Assembly (NCBI GenBank): GCA_000154345.1
Contig: DS480343.1
Span: forward strand, 104,689 to 168,688
DNA from: [Clostridium] leptum DSM 753
GTDB lineage: Bacteria; Bacillota; Clostridia; Oscillospirales; Acutalibacteraceae
DNA: 64,000 nt
Reading direction: 5' to 3'
Part shown: positions 7,976 to 16,966 of the stretch, in pieces
Position numbering within the stretch: the first letter of the stretch is position 1
Layout of the letters: every line of letters starts with the position of its first letter
Position numbers and translations under genes: made by a program
Notes under the pieces: model-generated
Told to the model about the DNA's origin: nothing
The model's database searches: none
What the model saw: the letters and a program-made list of their open reading frames with translations, nothing else

Positions 7976-9349
7976 ATGACAAACGATATGACCCGGGGAA
8001 ATCCCACCCGGCTGATTATTTCTTTTACGCTGCCGGTGTTGTTTGGAAACCTATGCCAGCAGCTTTATGGCATGGTAGACTCCATCATCGTGGGCCGTGC
8101 GATCAGCATGGAAGCGTTGGCTGCGGTGGGAGCGACCAGCGGAATTTCGTTTTTAGTGATTGGCTGTATCCAGGGCCTTACCGCCGGTTTTTCCGTCATC
8201 ACCGCCCAGCGTTTCGGAGCCGGAGACTATGAAGGGGTAAAACGTTCCGTCGCGACCTCGGCGCTGCTGAGCCTTGCTGCCACGGTTCTGCTGACGGCGG
8301 CGGGAATTTTAACCGCAAGGCCTCTGTTGGAGGTTATGAATACGCCGGCGGATATTATTGAAGATTCCTATGCTTATATTATCGTAATTTATTACGGCGT
8401 TGCGGCCACGGCCTTTTATAACCTGCTTTCCTGCATTATCCGCGCGCTGGGAGACAGTAAAACGCCGCTGATTTTTTTAGTATTCGCCTCTTTTTTAAAT
8501 GTAGCGTTGGATCTGCTGTTTATCATCACTTTTCATATGGGAGTGGGAGGCGCGGCCTGGGCCACGGTGCTGTCTCAAGGGGTTTCCGGACTTTTGTGCC
8601 TGGGCTACGCCTGGAGAAGATTTCCTCTCCTGCGCATGGAAAAGCGGCATTGGACCTTTGATTGGAGCTACGCTTGGAAGCACTTACGGCTTGCCCTTCC
8701 GATGGCAATGCAGTTTGTCATTACTGGGACCAGCGTTTTAGTAAACCAAGCGGTTTTGAACCTGTTCGGCTCCGCTGCTGTGGCGGCGTTTTCCGCCGCC
8801 TCTAAAATTCATATGCTGTCGGAGCAGGTGGCTGTCTCCTTTGGAACGGCGATGGCCACTTATGCGGGACAGAATTACGGAGCCGGTAAAGCCGGCAGAG
8901 TCCGAGAAGGCTTGCGGAAATGCGCTTTAGCCTGCGAGGCAATTACACTGGGAATTATGGTGATCATGACCGCGTTTGGCGGGGTGATGTCCTCCTGGTT
9001 CATCGACGGGTATCATCCGGAGGTGATTCAGCAGGCGCATCTCTACCTGTTTATTTCCGCCCTGTTTTATCCCGCGCTAACGATGCTGTTCCTTTATCGG
9101 AATACCCTTTTGGGACTGGGAAACGGCGTTACCCCGATGCTGGCGGGAGTCTGCGAGCTGCTGTCGAGAATGATAGGCGCGCCTGTTCTGGGACATTTTT
9201 TCGGCTTCACCGGGCTTTGCTGGATCAATCCCATCGCTTGGGTCACTGCCTCAGGGCTTTTATTCCTCTCTTACCGTAAGACGATGCGGAACATACGGCC
9301 AGTGGATCCGACAGTGGATGCTTCGGATCCGAATAAGATTATGAATTAA
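7976..9349 (+). CDS. MATE-family multidrug/sodium antiporter
   Basis: A 457-residue membrane protein with about twelve hydrophobic segments in two halves, the length and layout of MATE exporters, which expel cationic compounds in exchange for Na+ or H+. Seen are the typical N-terminus TRGNPTRLIISFTLPVLFGN, then QQLYGMVDSIIVGRAISMEALAAVGA (TM1-2) and the repeat-like LALPMAMQFVITGTSVLVNQ in the second half. It is followed after 46 bases by a PfkB kinase, likely on the same transcript. No local regulator is present. The substrate cannot be predicted from sequence. Confidence 0.9.
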   Translation: MTNDMTRGNPTRLIISFTLPVLFGNLCQQLYGMVDSIIVGRAISMEALAAVGATSGISFLVIGCIQGLTAGFSVITAQRFGAGDYEGVKRSVATSALLSLAATVLLTAAGILTARPLLEVMNTPADIIEDSYAYIIVIYYGVAATAFYNLLSCIIRALGDSKTPLIFLVFASFLNVALDLLFIITFHMGVGGAAWATVLSQGVSGLLCLGYAWRRFPLLRMEKRHWTFDWSYAWKHLRLALPMAMQFVITGTSVLVNQAVLNLFGSAAVAAFSAASKIHMLSEQVAVSFGTAMATYAGQNYGAGKAGRVREGLRKCALACEAITLGIMVIMTAFGGVMSSWFIDGYHPEVIQQAHLYLFISALFYPALTMLFLYRNTLLGLGNGVTPMLAGVCELLSRMIGAPVLGHFFGFTGLCWINPIAWVTASGLLFLSYRKTMRNIRPVDPTVDASDPNKIMN

Positions 9350-9395
9350 CAGGGAAAATCCTGTGGAGAACCGGACATCAAAAGGAGGAGTTCTG

Positions 9396-10397
9396 ATGAA
9401 AAAAGGAATCGCGGTAGCGGGCAGCTTGGTAGCGGATATCGTATATACGGTAGACCGCTACCCAGAGATTGGAGCTTTAACGAAAATCCAGGATCCAATC
9501 ATTAACAATACCGGCGGCGCTGTCTGTAATACGGCAATGGTTTTAGCGAAGCTGGACTCTCAGCTTCCCATTACGGCCTTGGGAAAAGTGGGGAAGGATG
9601 AAGCTGCGGAGCGTATTTGGGAAGCTTTCCGCCATTATCCCAATATTGATGTTTCCCAAATAGGCGCCGAGGGCAGCACCTCTTTCACACTGGTCATTGT
9701 GGACAGCGCCAGCAAGCAGCGGTCCTTTTTTGCTTATTGGGGCGCTAACGAGGTTTTCTGCGAGGATGATATCGACTGGGATAAATTTGACGCGAAGATT
9801 TTCCATATCGGCTATATCCTATCCTTAAACGCTTTGGATGAACCTGACAACCAATACGGTACTAAAATGGCCAGGCTCCTGGCCCACGCCAAAGAGCATG
9901 GCCTGGAGACCAGCGTGGATGTGGTCAGCGAAATGAGCGACCGCTTTCAAAAAATTGTGCCGCCGTCGCTAAAATACACGGATTATTGTATTATCAATGA
10001 AATTGAGGCCCAATGCACCACCGGGATTTCCCTGCGGGAGAATGGAGAGCTCCAGAGACAAAATATGAAAAAAGCGCTGGAGAAAATGAACGAAATGGGC
10101 GTGGCCAAATGGGCGGTCATCCATTGTCCGGAGTGCGGCTTTGGATTGGACTGCCGGACCGGAGAATATGTGGAGGTGCCCAGCCTGAAGCTTCCCAAGG
10201 GATTTATTAAAAATACCACAGGAGCGGGAGACGCCTACTGTGCTGGAGTGCTTTACGGCGCCCATGAGGACAGAAGCCTGGAGGATTCCATGAAGCTGGC
10301 GACTGCCAGCGCGGCGTTTTCTTTGTCTGACAACGGCGCCGCGGATGGCTTGAAGCCGGAGGCCGAGGTTATAAAATTTTATCAGGAAATGTGCTGA
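9396..10397 (+). CDS. PfkB-family carbohydrate kinase
   Basis: A 333-residue sugar kinase of the ribokinase fold. The N-terminus GIAVAGSLVADIVYTVDRYP and the NNTGGAVCNTAMVLAKL segment (about residue 40) match the substrate lid. The C-terminal NTTGAGDAYCAGVLYGA (about residue 275) holds the catalytic Asp. ATG 9396 is preceded by AAAGGAGGAG at ideal spacing, so the eleven codons upstream in the same frame are not used. It lies directly behind the MATE gene and ends in a strong terminator. The sugar is unknown; the long insert around residues 150-200 differs from plain ribokinase. Confidence 0.85.
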   Translation: MKKGIAVAGSLVADIVYTVDRYPEIGALTKIQDPIINNTGGAVCNTAMVLAKLDSQLPITALGKVGKDEAAERIWEAFRHYPNIDVSQIGAEGSTSFTLVIVDSASKQRSFFAYWGANEVFCEDDIDWDKFDAKIFHIGYILSLNALDEPDNQYGTKMARLLAHAKEHGLETSVDVVSEMSDRFQKIVPPSLKYTDYCIINEIEAQCTTGISLRENGELQRQNMKKALEKMNEMGVAKWAVIHCPECGFGLDCRTGEYVEVPSLKLPKGFIKNTTGAGDAYCAGVLYGAHEDRSLEDSMKLATASAAFSLSDNGAADGLKPEAEVIKFYQEMC

Positions 10398-10405
10398 CAG
10401 GAAAA

Positions 10406-10435
10406 ACGTTCCGCCGGGAAGGCGGAACGTTTTTT
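10406..10435 (+). terminator. intrinsic terminator after the PfkB kinase
   Basis: A perfect 10-base stem ACGTTCCGCC/GGCGGAACGT (10406-10415, 10421-10430), a GGGAA loop, T5 after it and A-run before it. Confidence 0.88.
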
Positions 10436-10735
10436 GCTTCGGGAAAGGCCGCCGGCAGAATGAGAAATAACCTTCTGGGAGGATTTCTGCCAATGGCCGT
10501 GAGCCTTACCGGCCGCCGATCCGATACCGGCGGGTTCAAAGCATCCAGACCGTGCGGAACGAGGCCGCATACGGGCGAACAAGCTTTGAAACATCGCTTT
10601 CGCGTGTTTTTTGACATACCGGAGCTTTCGAAGAGCCGATTAGAAAAATAAAAGTGAAGGAAATATAAGAATATTGGAAAAGCGCGCAACCTTTTCAGAG
10701 GCTTCTTAGTGTTCTATATGAAAGGAGGGATTGCT
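10436..10735. other. spacer before the ECF sigma gene
   Basis: No gene is supported. A TTGACA lies near 10611 but no matching -10 is found at 16-18 bases. The sigma gene may use its own factor for transcription, but I cannot assign a box. Confidence 0.4.
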
Positions 10736-11221
10736 GTGGGCAACGAATCGCTGCGTACGAACGATTCTGTTGATGAAATTTTGGATACCTATGGAAGAAT
10801 GGTCTACCGCCTGGCCTATGCCCGGACCAAAAACCGGTATGACGCTGATGATGTCATGCAGGAGGTGTTTTTGCGCTATATCCGTTCCGGCAAAGAGTTT
10901 GCCGATGAGGAGCACCGCCGGGCGTGGCTGATCAGGGCCACCATTAACTGCAGTAAAACGCTGCTGTCATCCGCGTGGTTCCGGAAAACTTCCCCGCTGG
11001 AGGATACTCTGACTACGGAACTGGAGGAAAAAAGCGAGGTTTATTACGCGGTAATGGATTTGCCGGTAAAATACCGCACAGTGATCCACCTGTATTATTA
11101 CGAGGATTTGTCCGTGTCTCAGATCAGCGGCTTGCTGAAGACTAAGGAGACCACAGTGAAGTCCCAGCTTCACCGGGCAAGAAGCCTTTTGAAAGAGACT
11201 TTGAAAGGAGAGCTTTTCTGA
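10736..11221 (+). CDS. ECF-type RNA polymerase sigma factor
   Basis: A 161-residue group IV sigma factor. Region 2 (about residues 15-75) shows YGRMVYRLAYARTKNRYDADDVMQEVFLR. Region 4 (about 105-155) shows DLPVKYRTVIHLYYYEDLSVSQI and the helix-turn-helix TKETTVKSQLHRARSLLKE. GTG 10736 is chosen because AAAGGAGG lies seven bases upstream; the longer frame would start within or before that site. Its stop overlaps the start of the beta-propeller gene by one base, so the two are translationally coupled. The partner therefore probably senses a surface signal or is the regulated product. Confidence 0.9.
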   Translation: MGNESLRTNDSVDEILDTYGRMVYRLAYARTKNRYDADDVMQEVFLRYIRSGKEFADEEHRRAWLIRATINCSKTLLSSAWFRKTSPLEDTLTTELEEKSEVYYAVMDLPVKYRTVIHLYYYEDLSVSQISGLLKTKETTVKSQLHRARSLLKETLKGELF

Positions 11222-13308
11222 TGTTTGAAAAGAAATACAAGGCCGATAACGAAAGAATCGAGCCCACCCGAGAAAGCTTACTCTCCCTGAGCTATAAAAT
11301 GAAACGGGAACAGGCTAAAAAGAAAGACAAGAAAAAAGCGGTGAGATGGATTCGTCCCGCGGCGGCGGTGGCGGCGGCTTTGGTCGTGCTGCTGGGGTGC
11401 TTTCAGATTTTTCGCTCCCTTACGCCCCGCGATGGCCAGATCCCCATGGCTGGCGCGGGCGCGACGGGAGAAGCCGAGGTTTCCCAGCAGCAGGCCCAGA
11501 GCCCTGAGGATTACAGCCGGGTTTACGCCCAGATCAAGGAGCTGAAGGAAAAGGAACGGGAAAACGGCGGAGACAGCGATATGGGAATTTATACTCCCGC
11601 CCTCGGCATGGATGGAATTCCAGAGGCGGAGGAGGAGAACGCTGTAAATACAGCGGGAGGCGGATCTCCATACGACGATAGTTCAGCGGAAAAGGACTAC
11701 TCCGACACCAACAACCAGGTAGAGGGAGTACAGGAAGCGGATATCATCAAAACCGACGGGGAGTATATCTACGCCGCAGTGGATGGAGATGTGTATCTGC
11801 TGAGGGAAAACGGCGGCAATCCGGAAATCCTTTCCAAGATCGAGAAAATTGACACCGTTTCTGAAGAGGGAGAGAATATCTGCGGAATCAGCGAACACAT
11901 CAATGAGATCTATATTGCCGGAGACCGCATGGTATTGATAAAATATGTTGCGGATTACGACGCTTACTACGACACGATGGAGGACGCGGCGGAAACGGAC
12001 GCAGCTCCAGCAAATGGCTGTGTAATATATGGCCCTCCGGCGGGACTGGCAAAATATACCGCGGCCGTTTATGATATCACCGACCGGTCCCATCCGGTTT
12101 TGCTCAACGAGCTGGGGCAAAGCGGCACCCTGATATCTTCCCGTATGGTGGGCGATATTCTGTATCTGCTCTATAGCTACTATGTCCCCGGCGAAATCGA
12201 TGAAGCGGATCCGTCAACCTATGTGCCGGCCCTGTATCTTGGAGACGCCAAGACAGATGTAGCAGCCGGCGACATTATGCTGTTGGGTGAGCCGGGCGCG
12301 GCCCAATATCTCACCGTCAGCAGTATCGACGTCGGCAGTCCCGCTGCGTTTTTGGATACCCAGTCGATTCTGGGATGCGGCAGCGATATTTACTGCAATT
12401 CCGAAACCTTGGTGGTGGCGCTGGTCACTGGGGAAGAAGCAAACAATGTCTATAAGGACAAAACGGATTTGTATCGGTTTTCCCTAAAGGATGGCGCTGT
12501 TACCATGGAAAGCCAGGGCTCGGTGCCCGGATATGTGCTGAATCAGTTCAGCATGGACGAGTACAACGGCTATTTCCGTATCGTAACTACTGAAAATGTA
12601 ACTCACTATTTTAACGAGGGCGGCATAGCCTCTGCGGAACAGGAAAAAACCAGGAACCATCTGTTTGTGCTGGATGAATCGATGAATATCGTAGGCAGTA
12701 TAGAGGATCTGGCCCGGGGCGAGTCTATTTACTCCGCCAGATTTATGGGAGATACCGGCTATTTTGTCACCTACCGGCAGGTTGACCCGCTGTTCACCGT
12801 CGATTTGTCCACTCCCTCGGAGCCGAAGATTTTAAGCGAGCTGAAGGTGCCTGGCTTTTCCAATTATCTCCACCCATTTGGCGACGGATTGCTGCTGGGC
12901 TTTGGACAAAATTCAGATGAGGAAAGCGGGGAGATTCAGGGCCTCAAGCTTTCTATGTTTGATACCTCCGACCCGGCCGCGGTCGCAGAAAAGCATTCCG
13001 AGCTGCTGGGAGAGAAATATATGTGGAGCAATGCCATTGGCAACCATAAGGCTATCCTGGTGGATTCGGAAAAAAATCTCATCGGGTTTCCGGCGGAAAA
13101 TGAGTATATGCTTTATTCCTATTCCCCGGAATCAGGCTTTCAAAAAATTGCTCAGTTAACGCTGGAGGCCGACGGCCCCGGCGATATGGATTACGACCTG
13201 CGAGGCTTCTACGTAGATGATGTGTTTTATTTATACAGCCCCAGCGGTTTAGCGGCCTTTTCTATGGAAGATTTCTCCCGGATTTCAACTCTGCTGTGGG
13301 AGGAATAA
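11221..13308 (+). CDS. membrane-anchored beta-propeller protein coupled to the sigma factor
   Basis: A 695-residue protein with a basic cytoplasmic N-terminus of about 40 residues, one transmembrane segment (about 43-64, IRPAAAVAAALVVLLGCFQI) and a large extracellular part. After an acidic linker it has TNNQVEGVQEADIIKTDGEYIYAA (quoted in part: DADI-type motif near residue 165), the signature of the secreted beta-propeller family once annotated as COG4880. Repeats of YFVTY and LDxSTPSEP type follow. The topology fits an anti-sigma-like sensor: a short inner tail next to a sigma factor and a propeller outside. Family members occur beside sigma or anti-sigma genes, but an anti-sigma role is inference. 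Confidence 0.8.
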   Translation: MFEKKYKADNERIEPTRESLLSLSYKMKREQAKKKDKKKAVRWIRPAAAVAAALVVLLGCFQIFRSLTPRDGQIPMAGAGATGEAEVSQQQAQSPEDYSRVYAQIKELKEKERENGGDSDMGIYTPALGMDGIPEAEEENAVNTAGGGSPYDDSSAEKDYSDTNNQVEGVQEADIIKTDGEYIYAAVDGDVYLLRENGGNPEILSKIEKIDTVSEEGENICGISEHINEIYIAGDRMVLIKYVADYDAYYDTMEDAAETDAAPANGCVIYGPPAGLAKYTAAVYDITDRSHPVLLNELGQSGTLISSRMVGDILYLLYSYYVPGEIDEADPSTYVPALYLGDAKTDVAAGDIMLLGEPGAAQYLTVSSIDVGSPAAFLDTQSILGCGSDIYCNSETLVVALVTGEEANNVYKDKTDLYRFSLKDGAVTMESQGSVPGYVLNQFSMDEYNGYFRIVTTENVTHYFNEGGIASAEQEKTRNHLFVLDESMNIVGSIEDLARGESIYSARFMGDTGYFVTYRQVDPLFTVDLSTPSEPKILSELKVPGFSNYLHPFGDGLLLGFGQNSDEESGEIQGLKLSMFDTSDPAAVAEKHSELLGEKYMWSNAIGNHKAILVDSEKNLIGFPAENEYMLYSYSPESGFQKIAQLTLEADGPGDMDYDLRGFYVDDVFYLYSPSGLAAFSMEDFSRISTLLWEE

Positions 13309-13333
13309 GAGAAGGTTATTCCAGGCAGGCGCG

Positions 13334-13368
13334 GTCAGCCGGCACCGAAGTGCGGACCGCCGGCTGAC
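13334..13368 (+). repeat. inverted repeat downstream of the beta-propeller gene
   Basis: The arms GTCAGCCGGC (13334-13343) and GCCGGCTGAC (13359-13368) are perfect, with extra outer pairing to CAGGCG/CGCCTG. There is no T-run, so it may slow 3' exonucleases or end transcription inefficiently. Confidence 0.5.
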
Positions 13369-13566
13369 GCCTGGGCTGGAGCGGGAAGCCTTACCCTCAA
13401 CCCCTGAATGGCGGGAAGCGGCAGAAGTGAAAAGAGGAGCCCCGCGCTTTAGACGATGAGGCGCTAAGCGGGCCCCAGGGCTCAAAAAAGCAGTTGTCTG
13501 CCGATCCGCCGCAAAAAACGGAAGCCGGTAAATCGCAAGGCTGTTTTTCTACGAGGAGTGAAAACA

Positions 13567-14022
13567 ATGCGTATAAAAGGTAAGCTTATTTTTACATGGA
13601 TTTGTCTGCTTTTTGCGCTGGCCCCTTCCAGCTGTGCCGCCCCCCGCCCCCTGGGCCTCCCTTTCTCCGTTTCTCAGGTTGAGAAAATAGAGCTTTACCG
13701 TTTTGTGATACCGGCGCAGGCTCGGAAAAAAACTATTTCGGAGGCCGGAGGGATTCAATGGATTTACGGTGTCCTGGCGGAAGCGGAGGCGGCGGACAAT
13801 ACCTTGGAGCCGGAATCAGGCGCGCAGGTTACCAGTTTCCGGTTTTGTCTTAGCGGAGGCTCGTCATTTGAGATGGCTTATATCTCTCACGAAGGGAAAA
13901 CCGGGGAACTAAAGGGAAAAAATATCAATTATCAAACGAAGGAGGACGTAAGCCGTCTATGGGATGGCTTCAGCGACGAAGAGGAAACGCCTGCTTCGGT
14001 ATCGGAACTGCCAGCCATATAA
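13567..14022 (+). CDS. small predicted lipoprotein, function unknown
   Basis: A 151-residue protein with a basic start, a hydrophobic stretch (LIFTWICLLFALAPSS) and a Cys at about residue 23 in a loose lipobox (APSSC), so it is probably exported and lipid-anchored. The rest reads as one small alpha/beta domain, with VEKIELYRFVIP and SGAQVTSFRFCLSGGSSFEMAYI strands. ATG 13567 is preferred over GTG 13558, because GAGGAG lies eight bases before the ATG. I do not recognise the family. It stands between the beta-propeller gene and another unknown exported protein and may belong to the same envelope set. Confidence 0.6.
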   Translation: MRIKGKLIFTWICLLFALAPSSCAAPRPLGLPFSVSQVEKIELYRFVIPAQARKKTISEAGGIQWIYGVLAEAEAADNTLEPESGAQVTSFRFCLSGGSSFEMAYISHEGKTGELKGKNINYQTKEDVSRLWDGFSDEEETPASVSELPAI

Positions 14023-14304
14023 ATTATCCCTGAAGCTCCGCCGCTTCTCCCAGTTCACTTTCCGGGCCCGGATTTATTATGGCAGCTTGCTGTTTTTCCA
14101 TTTGTGCCGCGTCCGCTCCGACTCGCGATGGGACTCTTGGATGACAGAGTTGAAAAGAAAGTGGCGGCCTGCATTTTGGTTCGCGGCAGTAAGCGCGTTA
14201 AATTGAGAGCGGAAGGCGAAACGGCGGCTGCGCCATTTTGAAAGTGTGAAGGTAGTATGCTGGCGGACATTTGCGCATGAATGTAATCATTCGGAGGGAT
14301 TGTT

Positions 14305-15423
14305 ATGAAAAGAAGAAAGCTTTTGTCCCTTTTTTCCGTACTGGCCTTTGTTCTCTCAGTCCAATTCAGCGTGCTTGGGGTGTCTGGCCCGGGGGCGGAG
14401 GACGCGCCGGCAGATATGAGCGGCACAGCCCTTAACGCCCAGGAAAGGGAGGCTTTCCACAGAAACGTTGCGGACGACGAGGCTTTTATCCATTTGGTGA
14501 CGACGGCGGCGGAGCATAAGGGAAGGGACGTTTCCCTGGAAGGGGTGCATCCTGATAAGTGCCTTAAGCTTTACGGGCTGAAAAGATCGGAACAGAGCCT
14601 GATCGAGTCCCTGTGCGGCGTTTACGGGGAAACAGGAAAGATAGAAAGCTTGTTCAGCGATGATTACGGCGTACTGGTTCTTTATGTCAATGAAAATGAT
14701 GAGTATGTGGACTCCTTCGTGTTTACCAGAAAGGAGAATCTGCCAGGCGCCCAGGATAAAAACGGCTGGGTTCCTCTCGGCTCAGGCAGCTTGACAACGG
14801 ACGAGAATTTTCTGGCTCAGTACTCAAAAGATGGCGATCTGAGCAAATATATAACGGGCTTAGGTCTGAAAAATACCAGCCGGCTGATCCTCACCACCGC
14901 GATACCGTATCTGCCGACCTGTATCTATTTTGTGCAGGAAAACGAAGAATTCCTGCTGCCTCTGGAAGACGGCCGCGCCGGCATTCAAGGGCTGCAGGTC
15001 TATCGGGTGAGCGATATCGTCGAAACCTTTTTAATGCCTATTTTGGAGTTTCAAATAGAGCAGGCAGAAGAATATAGAAAGATGAATCCAGATTCAGAAT
15101 ATTTGCCGGCAGGTGCGCCACAATTTCCTGATAATTTACCCATGCAGGCTGCTGTGGATTTAAACACTTACTTTGCGGCCGGGCAGACGGAGCGCCATAC
15201 GGCGGAAAAGTCAGGCGGCCCCCGGGCCTTGCCATCGGGTCATGACGATGCCGGTGAAGCGGGGGATCTGGGCAGGACAGCAGAGACTGCCGCAGTGGCC
15301 ACGCCAAAACTGAAAACGGATGATATTTCGTGGATACCGGTCACAATTGCTTGCGCGGCTGTTCTGCTGACTGTGGGAGGAATTGGATATAGAGTGTGGA
15401 GAATCAAGAGGCGCAGAGGTTAA
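14305..15423 (+). CDS. exported type I membrane protein of unknown function
   Basis: A 372-residue protein. It has a signal peptide (about residues 1-30, RRKLLSLFSVLAFVLSVQFS), a mixed alpha/beta extracellular domain (about 50-265) and a low-complexity linker rich in Gly, Ala and Glu (about 280-335). A C-terminal membrane segment follows (about 344-364, IPVTIACAAVLLTVGGIGY) with the basic tail WRIKRRRG, so the N-terminal domain would face outside. There is no sortase motif. ATG 14305 follows TCGGAGGGA. Neither fold nor role could be recognised. Confidence 0.6.
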   Translation: MKRRKLLSLFSVLAFVLSVQFSVLGVSGPGAEDAPADMSGTALNAQEREAFHRNVADDEAFIHLVTTAAEHKGRDVSLEGVHPDKCLKLYGLKRSEQSLIESLCGVYGETGKIESLFSDDYGVLVLYVNENDEYVDSFVFTRKENLPGAQDKNGWVPLGSGSLTTDENFLAQYSKDGDLSKYITGLGLKNTSRLILTTAIPYLPTCIYFVQENEEFLLPLEDGRAGIQGLQVYRVSDIVETFLMPILEFQIEQAEEYRKMNPDSEYLPAGAPQFPDNLPMQAAVDLNTYFAAGQTERHTAEKSGGPRALPSGHDDAGEAGDLGRTAETAAVATPKLKTDDISWIPVTIACAAVLLTVGGIGYRVWRIKRRRG

Positions 15424-15550
15424 AGCACGGTAAAAAGGAACGGAGCGGCTTAAAGCTCCGGCGGTAAAATCCTGGAAGCCATAATTGTCTGAAAAATCTT
15501 GGAAGCATACTGCTGGTAAGAATCATAAAAAGCACCTGATTTGATACCTT

Positions 15551-15595
15551 AGCGCCGCAGACTGCCCTGTGGTTCGTAAACGGGCGGCGCTTTTT
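15551..15595 (+). terminator. probable intrinsic terminator
   Basis: Stem AGCGCCGC/GCGGCGCT (15551-15558, 15584-15591) around a 25-base loop, followed directly by a T-run. Confidence 0.65.
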
Positions 15596-15742
15596 CGGTG
15601 GAGTTTCCGCCGGCGTCTGGAAGGAAGGCTTTTGCGGGGCGCTGCTTGTAAAGGCAGCGCCCCGGCTGCTCCGCGGGAAGTTGAAAATTTCAGACAGCTT
15701 TCCGGGCTTTACTTTTGCGCGCCGGAGAAAATATGGCGATAA

Positions 15743-15771
15743 TTGCTTTTTCAATTCAATAGTGGTACAAT
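15743..15771 (+). promoter_or_regulatory. promoter of the AraC-family regulator
   Basis: TTGCTT at 15743-15748 and TACAAT at 15766-15771 with a 17-base spacer, 19 bases before the start codon. Confidence 0.6.
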
Positions 15772-15790
15772 TCGGTTAGGAGGAATCACT

Positions 15791-16663
15791 ATGCCGAATC
15801 AAAATGACAACCGAACGGTACCCGGATTTACAGTATATCATGATCTCAACAGCCCTACGGGGGAGAGCTATCACTGCCATGAGTACCATGAGGTGATTTT
15901 TTTCCTTTCCGGAGAGGGCCGTTATGTGGTGGAAGGCAAGACCTACCGCCTTCAGCCCGGAGACCTTCTGGTCATCAGCGACCGGGAGATCCACCGGGAT
16001 AGTGAAAAAAGCGGGAAGCGCCGCGACCGGTATATTGCCTATATTGACAGCGCTTTTCTCGAGGAAGCAAAAAAAGCCGATCGCAACGGGGAGGATTTAT
16101 CACGGTGCTTTGATGTGCTGTCCGGCAGGAGGTACCATCTTCTGCGGCTGGGGGCTCAGGAAAGAAAACGGGCGGCGGCGATTTTTGCGGCCCTTGCTGA
16201 AGCAAACCCTCAGGGCTACGGCGCGGACCTGCTGAAGAAATGCTATATGATCGAGCTCCTTGTTATGCTGAATCGGGCTTGCTTTTCTGAGGATGAACCT
16301 GAGGAGGCTTTGTGCAATCCAAAAATCCAGTGCATCGTTGAGTTTATCAATACACATTTAGACGGGGATCTCAACCTGGAGCTTCTTTCCGCGCGGTTTG
16401 GCTTAAGTAAATACCATATGACCCGGGAATTTAAACGCTGTCTCGGACTGAGCCTGCATCAATATGTCTTAAAAAAGAGGCTTTTAGAAGCCCGTGCGGC
16501 GCTGCGGCAGGGACAGACAGCGGCCCAGGCGTTTGCCTTGAGCGGCTTTTCCGATTATTCCCATTTCTCCAGGGCCTTCCGGGAGACCTTTGGGATGTCT
16601 CCGCGGGAGTACCGTATGAAGGTAAAGGAAGGCTCGTTTTCGATGAAGGTGCTTTTTGAGTAA
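15791..16663 (+). CDS. AraC-family transcriptional regulator with cupin sensor
   Basis: A 290-residue protein. The N-terminal cupin (about residues 15-90) has YHCHEYHEVIFFLSGEGRYVVEGK and YRLQPGDLLVISDREIHRD, typical of sugar-sensing AraC regulators. The C-terminal double helix-turn-helix (about 190-285) has LSARFGLSKYHMTREFKRC and the AraC signature FSDYSHFSRAFRETFGMSPREYR. ATG 15791 has TAGGAGGAAT at the right distance, and the promoter excludes the upstream frame. It sits alone between two terminators with no sugar operon beside it, so its targets are elsewhere or it controls itself. Confidence 0.9.
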   Translation: MPNQNDNRTVPGFTVYHDLNSPTGESYHCHEYHEVIFFLSGEGRYVVEGKTYRLQPGDLLVISDREIHRDSEKSGKRRDRYIAYIDSAFLEEAKKADRNGEDLSRCFDVLSGRRYHLLRLGAQERKRAAAIFAALAEANPQGYGADLLKKCYMIELLVMLNRACFSEDEPEEALCNPKIQCIVEFINTHLDGDLNLELLSARFGLSKYHMTREFKRCLGLSLHQYVLKKRLLEARAALRQGQTAAQAFALSGFSDYSHFSRAFRETFGMSPREYRMKVKEGSFSMKVLFE

Positions 16664-16691
16664 CCGTTTGACGAATTACCTTCCGAAAGGC

Positions 16692-16728
16692 AAGAACCCC
16701 CGTTCCTCTTATGTGAACGGGGGTTCTT
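16692..16728. terminator. bidirectional hairpin terminator
   Basis: A perfect 14-base stem (16692-16705, 16715-16728) with arms AAGAACCCCCGTTC and its complement around a 9-base loop. The T-run is short. It closes the AraC gene. Confidence 0.75.
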
Positions 16729-16966
16729 ATTCAGAAAGAACGAAGCCTCAAGCCTTTCAGCTAATATCCCTCTTCGAAGGCCAATGCCGCATTTGCCCTG
16801 TCCAGAGCTTTTGCGAGCTGCCAGTTCACTGGCGGTTTTGATTGCGGACGAAAACGGAGTCCTAAGAGGCTGAAAACCGGCACGGGTTTTGAGGCGGCGC
16901 AAAAAAGAAAGCTGGGTCCAGAAAAGCGCAAGGCTTTTCGAAAAGAGGGCGGCGCCGCGAAAACGC

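Larger units (their letters stand above)
15424..15790. other. intergenic region with terminator, hairpin and AraC promoter
   Basis: The region contains the terminator at 15551-15595, a separate 10-base hairpin (15636-15645 with 15654-15663, GGGGCGCTGC arms) lacking a T-run, and the AraC-gene promoter at 15743-15771. No gene is seen. Confidence 0.6.

Noticed and set aside
7687..8007. 106-codon minus-strand gene upstream of the MATE exporter
   Set aside because: It overlaps the MATE promoter and start, lacks a ribosome-binding site and has no recognisable features.
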